This document shows, piece after piece, positions 6,690 through 11,731 of a DNA stretch of 11,731 nt (positions are counted from its first letter, which is position 1; every line of letters starts with the position of its first letter). The translations under genes and the position numbers were made by a program. The notes beneath the pieces are model-generated. The model was not told the origin of the DNA, did no database searches, and saw only the letters and a list, made by a program, of their open reading frames with translations. Origin of the DNA: CADCTB01 sp038231955 (GTDB lineage Bacteria > Actinomycetota > Acidimicrobiia > Acidimicrobiales > AC-14); contig JBBSIS010000096.1 of assembly GCA_038231955.1 (NCBI GenBank), positions 1 to 11,731 of the forward strand, in the 5' to 3' direction.

Positions 6690-7834
6690 GGGAAGAGCCG
6701 GAACATCGCCAGGGCGGCGGCGATGGTGAGTGGCACGAGGACGATGCCGAGCCGGGTGACACGGCCTGCGGATGGCGCTGCGCCGATCGACTTGGCGGCG
6801 CGGAACCAGATCAGCGCCGACAGGGAGCCGCTGACGGCCAGGTTGGGACCGACGTTCAGGCCCAGCAGCAGCGCCGTCGCATGCGCCGGAGGCCGGGAGG
6901 CCAACAGCACCGCGGCGGGCAGGTTGTTGAGGGTCACGGACGCGATGGCGCCCAGCAGCGCGGTCTCTGCCATGCTCGCCGTCGCCAACAACTGCGCGGG
7001 CCCACTCCATCCCCGCGCCAGAACCCCGAGGGCGACGGCGATCCCGAACATTCCGGCCAGCGTCAGGGGGTCGACTGCGTCTCGGACAGCCGCGGCCGAC
7101 ACTGTTCCTCGCCGAATGGCCCCGGCGGCGAGCGCCATGCCGAGCGCGAGCACGGGGAGCGCCGGCGCAGGCAGGAACACGAGAAGAACGGCGGCGACAC
7201 CAACTGCGAACGTGCTCGACGAGGCGCCTCGGCGGACGATGCCCGGGAGGGGGGCAGCGACTGTCGGAGCTCGCAGCCGGGACCGGTACGCCACGACCAC
7301 GACGACCGCCGTGACGCCCACGGCGACCAGCCAGACCGGCAGCATCCGCAGCGCGAACGAGGCGCCGGTGACCTCGCCCCCGACGACCAGAAGGTTGGTG
7401 AGGTTCGAGCCCGGGAGTAACAGCGACGCGGCGTTGGACATGAACAGGACGCCGTAGAGGAACGGTTCCTCGTCGAGGCCCTGGGCCCGGGCCGCCAACA
7501 CGACCACCGGGGTGAGGAAGGCCACGGCCGTGTCGAGGTTGAGCACTGCGGAAACGACGGCGACGACCCCGAGCAGGGCGACGAGGAGGGCTCTCGGCGA
7601 CGCACCGAACCTCGCCACCCGTGCCCCCAATGCCGCGAAGAGCCCGTCGGCGTGGGCGCACGCCCCCACCATGAGCAGCCCGGTGACCAGCACGAAAGGC
7701 GACCACGTCTGGGCGGCGGCGGCGCGGGCGGCGGTCGGCGAGGCCACGATGGCGGCCAGGAGAACGGTGAAGCTCACAGCGAGGAGCCCGGGACGGGCCC
7801 ACCGCCCGATCGGCTGACGCCTCGCCGCTCTCAC
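6680..7834 (-). CDS. ArsB-like ion permease (ArsB/NhaD/SLC13 superfamily)
   Basis: The 384-residue inner-membrane protein has about ten hydrophobic helices in two related halves. The first half shows LNLDTAVAFLTP (98-109) and NAASLLLPGSNLTN (134-147). The second shows LNNLPAAVLLA (302-312) and NVGPNLAVSGSLSALIW (327-343). These closely match the paired substrate-site motifs of ArsB arsenite pumps (N-D-G-A, SNL-N, NNLP, N-LGP--T--GSL), so arsenite or another oxyanion/cation is the likely substrate. It is shorter than typical ArsB (about 430 residues). GTG at 7834 is chosen because the mature helix pattern begins soon after; the open frame continues to 8050 but reads low-complexity Arg/Pro sequence antisense to the FAD gene. 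No ribosome-binding site or -10 box is obvious. No arsR, arsA or arsC is nearby, so an arsenic role is inference from family alone. Confidence 0.8.
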   Translation of the reverse strand: MRAARRQPIGRWARPGLLAVSFTVLLAAIVASPTAARAAAAQTWSPFVLVTGLLMVGACAHADGLFAALGARVARFGASPRALLVALLGVVAVVSAVLNLDTAVAFLTPVVVLAARAQGLDEEPFLYGVLFMSNAASLLLPGSNLTNLLVVGGEVTGASFALRMLPVWLVAVGVTAVVVVVAYRSRLRAPTVAAPLPGIVRRGASSSTFAVGVAAVLLVFLPAPALPVLALGMALAAGAIRRGTVSAAAVRDAVDPLTLAGMFGIAVALGVLARGWSGPAQLLATASMAETALLGAIASVTLNNLPAAVLLASRPPAHATALLLGLNVGPNLAVSGSLSALIWFRAAKSIGAAPSAGRVTRLGIVLVPLTIAAALAMFRLFPAR

Positions 7835-7886
7835 CTGAGCAGCTTGCCCGCCGGCGGCCCGGTCGGGCCTGCAGCCGGCCCGGTGC

Positions 7887-7946
7887 CATACCGGCCGGGG
7901 ATCCCATGCCGGCCGAATGCCATGCTGGCGGAATGCCATGCAGCTC
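7887..7946. repeat. Decaying 16-bp tandem repeat at the divergent start region
   Basis: Units CATGCCGGCCGAATGC (7905-7920) and CATGCTGGCGGAATGC (7921-7936) are tandem, differing at two positions. A degenerate unit precedes them (CATACCGGCCGGGGATCC, 7887-7904) and a partial one follows (CATGCAGCTC, 7937-7946). They lie between the ArsB-like gene and the FAD gene and include candidate ATG starts in more than one frame. They could be iterated regulator half-sites or slippage products. Confidence 0.6.
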
Positions 7947-9486
7947 GGGGGCCGGCCGGGACGCCGTGGTGGTCGGCGCCGGGCACAACGGCCTGGTCGC
8001 CGCCTGCTACCTGGCCCGGGCCGGGCGAGATGTCCTCGTCCTCGAGGCATCCGACCGTCCTGGCGGCGGATCCCGTACCGAGGAGACCGTGCCGGGCTAC
8101 CGGTTCGACATGCACTCCGTCGCCCACAACATCATCAACATGACCACCATCCCCCGCCAGCTCGACCTGGCTGGGGCCGGCCTGGTGTACCAGGAGATGG
8201 ATCCCTTCTCGGTGGCCCTCTTCGCCGACGGCCGGAGGGTGCGCTTCCACCGGTCGATCGAGGCCACCGTCGATTCGATCGCCGAGCACAGCGGCTCCGA
8301 GGCCCGGGCCTACACGGACTTCATGGCCAAGGCCTTACCGGTCGTGCGGACCATCCTGCCCGCGGTACAGGGCGAGATGCCCCTGCGTGATGTTCCCGTG
8401 CGACTGGCCTCGCTGGCCCGCGCCCTCCGCCACGGGCCGGGGGAGACGGTGCGCGACGCCCTCGGCCCCTACGACTCCCTGCTCCGCCGCCGGCTCCCCA
8501 GTGACTTCACCCGCGGCCCGGTCGCCGCTTTCGCCGCCCACGCCGGCGTTGGCCCGTCGGCACCGGGGGGCGCCCTCTACGCCTGGTGGCAGGCCGCCTA
8601 CCACCTGTTCGGGCAGTGGCACGCCCAGGGGGGCGCCCAGGGTTTGACCGACGCCCTGGTCCGTCGGCTGGAATCGCTGGGCGGTGAGCTGCGCTGCAAC
8701 GCGCCGGTGACGCAGATCGACGCGCCCCACGGCCGGGTCCGGGCCGTGGTCACCGAGGGCGACGAACGGATCGAGTCCGCCGCCGTCATCACGGCCATCG
8801 ATCCCAAGACGGCCCTGCTCGCCCTCCTCGACCCACCGCTGGCAGGCGACGACCGGGCCGACATCGCCGCGGCGCGTCGGGGCAACGTGGTTCAGGCGCT
8901 CGTGCACGTGGCCACCGACCGGCTGCCGCCCTATCCGAACAGCCGGCCGGGCGACTGGAACGGCCTGCAGAGCTATGTCGACCGTCTCGACGACCTGGTC
9001 AGCGGTTGGGCGGCGTCAGAAGCGCGCCGGCTGCCCACCACCCAGTTGCCGCTCTACTCGTTCACCACCTCGGCCATCGACGACACGCTGGCCCCGGCCG
9101 GCCACCACACCGTCTACCTGGCCTGCCCGGCCGCGCCGGCGCGCATCGACGGCGGGTGGCCGGCGCATGGCGACGAGTTCGTCGAGCGCTGTCTCGACGC
9201 GGTCGAGACCCGGGCGCCGGGCTTCCGGTCGAGCATCGTCGGCATCGCCACCCACCTCCCCGACGAGATGGAGCAGGCCAGCCGCTGGCCCGGCGCCCAT
9301 CCCATGTACCTCGACATCGCCCTCGACCAGCTCGGCCCCTTCCGTCCCACCCGTCGCCTCGGCCGTCACCGCACACCGGTCGAAGGGCTCTACCTGTCCG
9401 GAGCCGGCACCGCCCCGACCGGCGGCATCGCCGGCACCCCGGGCCGCGCTGCGGCCCAGGCCCTGCTGGCCGACTCGTCGCCCTGA
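7933..9486 (+). CDS. FAD-dependent oxidoreductase, phytoene-dehydrogenase-related (COG1233/PYROXD2-like)
   Basis: The 517-residue flavoprotein starts with the dinucleotide-binding fold VVVGAGHNGLVAA (12-24). Glu38 ends the second strand and should hold the FAD ribose, followed by the GG doublet (44-45) and a Ser-Arg-Thr-Glu-Glu stretch. The C-terminal FAD motif is YLSGAGTAPTGGIAG (487-501). Length and the GAGHNGLVAA/SGAGT-GGI-G-PGR pair fit COG1233 proteins of the PYROXD2 type, whose substrates are mostly unknown; carotenoid desaturation is not implied because no crtB or crtE lies nearby. ATG at 7933 is preferred: a GGCGGA sequence lies just before it and only ten residues precede the first strand. 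ATG at 7906 (nine residues longer) is in the same frame and possible. The gene is divergent from the ArsB-like permease, about 98 bp apart, and stands alone as a transcription unit. Confidence 0.87.
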   Translation: MPCSSGAGRDAVVVGAGHNGLVAACYLARAGRDVLVLEASDRPGGGSRTEETVPGYRFDMHSVAHNIINMTTIPRQLDLAGAGLVYQEMDPFSVALFADGRRVRFHRSIEATVDSIAEHSGSEARAYTDFMAKALPVVRTILPAVQGEMPLRDVPVRLASLARALRHGPGETVRDALGPYDSLLRRRLPSDFTRGPVAAFAAHAGVGPSAPGGALYAWWQAAYHLFGQWHAQGGAQGLTDALVRRLESLGGELRCNAPVTQIDAPHGRVRAVVTEGDERIESAAVITAIDPKTALLALLDPPLAGDDRADIAAARRGNVVQALVHVATDRLPPYPNSRPGDWNGLQSYVDRLDDLVSGWAASEARRLPTTQLPLYSFTTSAIDDTLAPAGHHTVYLACPAAPARIDGGWPAHGDEFVERCLDAVETRAPGFRSSIVGIATHLPDEMEQASRWPGAHPMYLDIALDQLGPFRPTRRLGRHRTPVEGLYLSGAGTAPTGGIAGTPGRAAAQALLADSSP

Positions 9487-9584
9487 TCCCCCCGCCTCGG
9501 CTACCTCAAGTGGCGCGAGGGCGGTCGATACGAGCACCATGGCCCGAGGGGTGTTCGGTCCGCTGCGCAAAAGGCGCTAGCAGC

Positions 9585-9590
9585 TATGCT
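9585..9590 (+). promoter_or_regulatory. Candidate -10 box for the YegP-like gene
   Basis: TATGCT matches TAnnnT and lies 61 nt before the ATG at 9652, leaving an untranslated leader of roughly 55 nt that includes a small GTCCGG-N12-CCGGAC dyad (9599-9622) and a strong ribosome-binding site. No good -35 element is seen. The rest of the gap 9487-9651 holds nothing else supportable, and no clear terminator for the FAD gene. Confidence 0.45.
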
Positions 9591-9641
9591 CCGCCTCTGT
9601 CCGGCCCCAGGCGGTCCCGGACCCAAGGCGCCGCTATTCAC

Positions 9642-9647
9642 AGGAGG
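9642..9647 (+). promoter_or_regulatory. Strong ribosome binding site (AGGAGG)
   Basis: A perfect AGGAGG lies 4 nt before ATG 9652, the only consensus-strength site of this type in the window. It fixes the start of the YegP-like protein and rejects the in-frame ATG at 9586, which lies inside the candidate -10 box. It suggests high expression. Confidence 0.85.
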
Positions 9648-9651
9648 ATTG

Positions 9652-9930
9652 ATGCCGGGCAAGTTCGTCGTCAAGAAGGGGACCACCGGGAAGTTCCGCT
9701 TCGTGCTGCTCTCCACCAACGGTCAGGTCGTCGCCACCAGCGAGGCCTACAACAGCAAGGCGTCGGCCATGGGTGGCGTCCGATCGGTCAAGAACCTGGC
9801 CGCCGACGCCGAGATCGAGGACCAGACCACCAAGGAATGGGCTGCGGGCGAGGACGTGCGCAAGGCGGCCGCTGCCACTAAGAAGGCCAAGGCCGCCGCT
9901 CGGAAGAAGGCGGCAGCCAAAAAGGCCTGA
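9652..9930 (+). CDS. YegP-family (DUF1508) small protein with Lys/Ala-rich tail
   Basis: The 92-residue protein begins with one DUF1508/YegP unit (about 1-58), recognisable by KFVVKKGTTGKFRFVLLSTN (4-23), the SEAYNSKASAMGGVRSVK stretch and an AADAEIEDQTTKEW end. YegP units form small beta-rich folds of unknown function, often duplicated; here only one is present. It is followed by a low-complexity tail (about 67-92) of Lys, Ala and Arg ending AAAKKA, like the tails of bacterial histone H1-like and actinobacterial HU proteins. The tail suggests binding to DNA or RNA, which is inference. A consensus ribosome-binding site and a good -10 box suggest strong monocistronic expression. The stop lies 19 nt from the convergent NuoF-like stop codon. 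Confidence 0.88.
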   Translation: MPGKFVVKKGTTGKFRFVLLSTNGQVVATSEAYNSKASAMGGVRSVKNLAADAEIEDQTTKEWAAGEDVRKAAAATKKAKAAARKKAAAKKA

Positions 9931-9940
9931 TTGCGGCCGT

Positions 9941-9959
9941 GGACTGCCCTCAGGCGTCC
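9941..9959. terminator. Possible small bidirectional hairpin
   Basis: GGAC-T-GCC (9941-9948), loop CTCA, GGC-GTCC (9953-9959) forms a 7-bp stem with one bulged T between the convergent YegP-like and NuoF-like genes. It has no T-tract on either strand and overlaps the NuoF-like stop codon, so it is a weak candidate. Confidence 0.3.
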
Positions 9960-11350
9960 TCGTAGGTCCAGTCGGGTCGCTTGCGGCGGTGGTACTGGTC
10001 GTAGGTGACGACACCGTCGACGAGGTCGACGATCTTCGGCGCGATGAGATCGGCGCGCGACGAGGGGCAATTGCCTTCGAGGTGGGCTGCGAACTCCTCG
10101 GGGAAGGAGCGCAGGATGCTGCCGACGACGTGCTGCTCCTCGACGGGGAGGAAGCAGCGATTGCCGTCGGTGACGTTCGCGAGCCGGGCGCCGATGACGG
10201 CGATGTCCTCGTCGGAGCCGCGACAGGCCTCGATCTCGTTGAGGCGATGGGTCAGTTCCTGGGTGCCGAGCTTGCAAGCCGGGCACTGCCCGCACGACTC
10301 GATCCACAAAAAGCGCGAGTACTGATAGGCCAGCTCCACCATGCACGCGGTGTCGTCGTAGACGGCGAAGCCCACCGCCCCCAGCCCGGAGCCGATCCGG
10401 GCCATGTCCTCGTACGTCAGCGGCGTCCCGAGCTGCTCGGCGGTGACGACCGGGTTGGAGATTCCGGAGAAGACGGCCTTGACCGTCCGGCCGGCAGCCA
10501 CCCCGCCGCCGACCTCGTCGATCAGGTCGACGAGGCGCATGCCCAGGTCGATCTCCGCCACGCTCGGCCGAACCACGTCGCCGACCACGGTGGCCACCGC
10601 GTGGCCGGGCGACTCGGTCGTCCCCATGGAACGGAACCAGGCCACGCCCCGCACCAGGATGGCCCCGACGTTGGCCAGCGTCTCGACGTTGTTGACCAGC
10701 GTGGGGTTGGACACGTCGGCTTCGGGGCCGTGCCCGGGTTCGCGGGGAATGGCCTCCCAGCCCATCTGCGATCCCGTGGCGAAGAGGCCCTGTTCGTAAG
10801 GCGGCAGCAGCCGGGGCAACGGCGGCTTGCCCTCGATCACCTCGAGAAGCGCCTTCTCCTCACCGTAGAGGTACTCGTCGGGGCCGGCCACGACGATGAT
10901 GGGCACGTCGCCGGCCAGCCCCGCCGCTTGCATCTCCTCGATGGCGCCGCGGACGCGGGCCAGCTCCGGCTCGAAGCGGGCCTTGAGGCAGAGGAACGCC
11001 TCGCGGGCACCGATGGTGGAGGCGGCGATGGCCAGTCCCTCGACCACCTGGTAGGGATCGGCCCGGAGGATGGCCCGGTCCTTGAAGCTCGACGGCTCGC
11101 CCTCGGCGCCGTTGCACACCACGTAGCGGTGGGTGCCGGGCGACGCTCGCACGCCCGACCACTTGCGCGCCGTCGGGAAGCCGGCCCCGCCACGGCCCCG
11201 CAGCCCCGCAGCGGCGATCTCCGCGATGGTCCGGTCGGGCCCGAGACGAGCGGCCGCAGCCAGGCCCTGGCCCCTACCGGTTGCCTGCCACTCGGCGAGC
11301 GACGTCACCGGCCGCTCGGGCAGAAGGTAGCGTTCGGCGCCCACCGTCAC
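9950..11350 (-). CDS. NuoF-like NADH-binding flavoprotein with [4Fe-4S] domain (stand-alone)
   Basis: The 466-residue protein matches the 51-kDa NADH dehydrogenase family (NuoF/HoxF/FdhB type), which oxidises NADH via FMN and passes electrons to a [4Fe-4S] cluster. The FMN/NADH domain shows GLRGRGGAGFPTARKW (49-64), NGAEGEPSSFKDR (80-92) and NNVETLANV (220-228). An SLBB-type segment follows (about 250-300), then SCGQCPACKLGT with Cys353, Cys356 and Cys359, and Cys399 in GNRCFLP. The CX2CX2C-X39-C spacing fits an N3-type cluster, so it looks catalytically intact. No NuoE, NuoG or other complex I, hydrogenase or formate dehydrogenase subunit is next to it, so the electron acceptor is unknown; a ferredoxin elsewhere is possible. 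GTG at 11350 overlaps the upstream remnant's stop (GTGA), implying translational coupling. GTG at 11344 is the alternative. The frame open to 11518 is read-through inside the remnant. Confidence 0.88.
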   Translation of the reverse strand: MTVGAERYLLPERPVTSLAEWQATGRGQGLAAAARLGPDRTIAEIAAAGLRGRGGAGFPTARKWSGVRASPGTHRYVVCNGAEGEPSSFKDRAILRADPYQVVEGLAIAASTIGAREAFLCLKARFEPELARVRGAIEEMQAAGLAGDVPIIVVAGPDEYLYGEEKALLEVIEGKPPLPRLLPPYEQGLFATGSQMGWEAIPREPGHGPEADVSNPTLVNNVETLANVGAILVRGVAWFRSMGTTESPGHAVATVVGDVVRPSVAEIDLGMRLVDLIDEVGGGVAAGRTVKAVFSGISNPVVTAEQLGTPLTYEDMARIGSGLGAVGFAVYDDTACMVELAYQYSRFLWIESCGQCPACKLGTQELTHRLNEIEACRGSDEDIAVIGARLANVTDGNRCFLPVEEQHVVGSILRSFPEEFAAHLEGNCPSSRADLIAPKIVDLVDGVVTYDQYHRRKRPDWTYEDA

Positions 11351-11565
11351 GCCCGGCGCCGGGCCGACGGCTCCAGGGCGGGCGACGACCACCCCGCATC
11401 GCCGGCATTCACGTTCGATCCGGGAGCGACCAGCTCGTCGATGCGGTCGAGCGTCGCCTCGTCGAGGACGACGTCCTGGCGGTTGCCCCAGGCGCCGAAG
11501 ATCATGGCGCCGAGGCACAGGTGGCTGACTTTGACGCCGGTCCCTCCGATGGTGCGGTAGTCCAT
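11347..11565 (-). pseudogene. Aldo/keto reductase remnant: N- and C-terminus joined in frame, barrel deleted
   Basis: The 72-codon frame starts MDYRTIGGTGVKVSHLCLG and continues AMIFGAWGN (to residue 28), the classic first strand of AKR-type aldo/keto reductases. After a short RQDVVL (29-34) it jumps to DEATLDRIDELVAPGSNVN (35-53) and DAGWSSPALEP, the last helix and tail of the same family. Normal members have about 310-340 residues, so roughly 250 residues, including the catalytic Asp, Tyr, Lys and His and most of the NADPH site, are missing. RQDVVL may itself be a leftover of the R-DDVVLATK strand, implying two deletions. It cannot be an enzyme. It keeps a leaderless promoter upstream and overlaps the NuoF-like start by GTGA, so it may persist as a translated leader for that gene. 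An assembly deletion is the main alternative. Confidence 0.8.
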
Positions 11566-11571
11566 CGAGGC

Positions 11572-11577
11572 AAGCTA
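11572..11577 (-). promoter_or_regulatory. -10 box of the AKR remnant/NuoF-like operon (leaderless)
   Basis: On the minus strand this is TAGCTT (TAnnnT), 6 nt before the ATG at 11565, with no Shine-Dalgarno sequence between. The transcript would start at the ATG and carry the remnant and then the NuoF-like gene. Confidence 0.55.
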
Positions 11578-11639
11578 CCCGCGCCGCCGGCGTGTCACGG
11601 GAAACTCCTGACGGCTCTCAGATCGCCTGACTGGTCCTC

Positions 11640-11645
11640 TAGAGT
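11640..11645 (+). promoter_or_regulatory. -10 box of the ABC ATPase gene (leaderless)
   Basis: TAGAGT matches TAnnnT and lies 8 nt before the GTG at 11654, with no ribosome-binding site in between, so transcription likely begins at or next to the start codon. No convincing -35 element is seen in the 88-bp divergent gap. Confidence 0.5.
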
Positions 11646-11653
11646 CGGGCGTC

Positions 11654-11731
11654 GTGCTCGAGTTGACGGACCTCAGCCGTCGGTACGGAGAGGTGGTGGC
11701 GCTCGACGGCCTGTCCCTCGCCGTCCCTCCC
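11654..11731 (+). CDS. ABC transporter ATP-binding protein (5' end only)
   Basis: The 26 codons from GTG at 11654 to the window edge read MLELTDLSRRYGEVVALDGL followed by SLAVPP. This is the standard first strand, the A-loop region aromatic (Tyr11, which stacks on adenine) and the V-A-L-D-G-L-S-L stretch of ABC ATPase domains. The Walker A motif should follow just outside the window. It is probably the energising subunit of a transporter whose permease lies downstream to the right. The substrate cannot be inferred. It diverges from the AKR remnant/NuoF-like operon. Confidence 0.88.
   Translation, partial: MLELTDLSRRYGEVVALDGLSLAVPP

Noticed and set aside
6680..7834. Complete arsenic-resistance operon
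   Set aside because: Only the ArsB-like permease is present; no arsR, arsA, arsC or arsM lies in the flanking sequence, and the MarR gene at the left edge is too distant to link.
6624..7988. 454-codon minus-strand frame overlapping the permease
   Set aside because: Different frame of the same strand; Arg/Pro/Gly-rich product without membrane helices or motifs, whereas the 6680-7834 frame has paired ArsB motifs.
7835..8050. N-terminal extension of the ArsB-like permease by 72 residues
   Set aside because: Arg/Pro-rich low-complexity sequence antisense to the start of the FAD gene; permeases of this family begin close to the first membrane helix.
7933..9486. Carotenoid biosynthesis gene (phytoene desaturase proper)
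   Set aside because: The GAGHNGLVAA start and the C-terminal motif fit the broader COG1233/PYROXD2 group, and no crtB, crtE or crtY lies nearby.
9539..9580. Thirteen-codon frame MARGVFGPLRKRR upstream of the YegP-like gene
   Set aside because: No ribosome-binding site, and it ends just before the candidate promoter of the next gene; too short to support as a gene.
9773..11560. Long open frame of 595 codons on the plus strand
   Set aside because: It is antisense to the NuoF-like gene and the AKR remnant, which have clear family motifs; its product is Gly/Arg/Asp-rich with no recognisable domain, as expected from GC-rich antisense frames.

Overview
The window is very GC-rich, densely coded DNA with GTG and TTG starts, TAnnnT promoter boxes placed 6-8 nt before start codons (leaderless transcripts), a SARP/BTAD-type regulator and an LAxTG-type cell-wall anchor. 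Together these point to a chromosomal segment of an actinobacterium (Actinomycetota). An acidimicrobial-type lineage is possible but cannot be fixed from sequence alone. No rRNA, tRNA, CRISPR array, insertion sequence or phage gene was seen.

Left part (1-2606): a truncated MarR-family repressor gene (minus, running off the left edge) has a leaderless promoter overlapped by a TTAGT-N7-ACTAA operator. A strong 15-bp hairpin terminator separates it from a minus-strand gene for a secreted, probably sortase-anchored surface protein (LAATG + membrane helix + Arg tail) that starts at TTG. A 294-bp divergent intergenic region with short inverted repeats follows.

Centre (2607-6634): two plus-strand genes lie 44 nt apart. 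The first looks like a stand-alone LSDAT/SLOG-type (TRPM-homology) nucleotide-ligand-binding protein. The second is a 1074-residue SARP-type regulator: winged helix, BTAD, a NB-ARC/STAND ATPase with intact Walker motifs, and seven TPR units with an exact 40-residue period. A putative ligand sensor next to a STAND transcription factor is the most suggestive functional pairing in the window.

Right-centre (6680-9930): an ArsB-like 384-residue permease (minus, convergent with the SARP gene) is divergent from a COG1233/PYROXD2-type FAD oxidoreductase, with a decaying 16-bp tandem repeat at the divergent start region. A small YegP/DUF1508 protein with a Lys/Ala-rich, histone-like tail follows.

Right end (9950-11731): a solitary NuoF-like FMN/[4Fe-4S] flavoprotein gene (minus) overlaps by GTGA the stop codon of a 72-codon aldo/keto-reductase remnant. 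The remnant joins the family's N-terminus in frame to its C-terminus, lacks the whole catalytic barrel, and keeps its own leaderless promoter. Divergent from it, a leaderless ABC-transporter ATPase gene begins and runs off the right edge.
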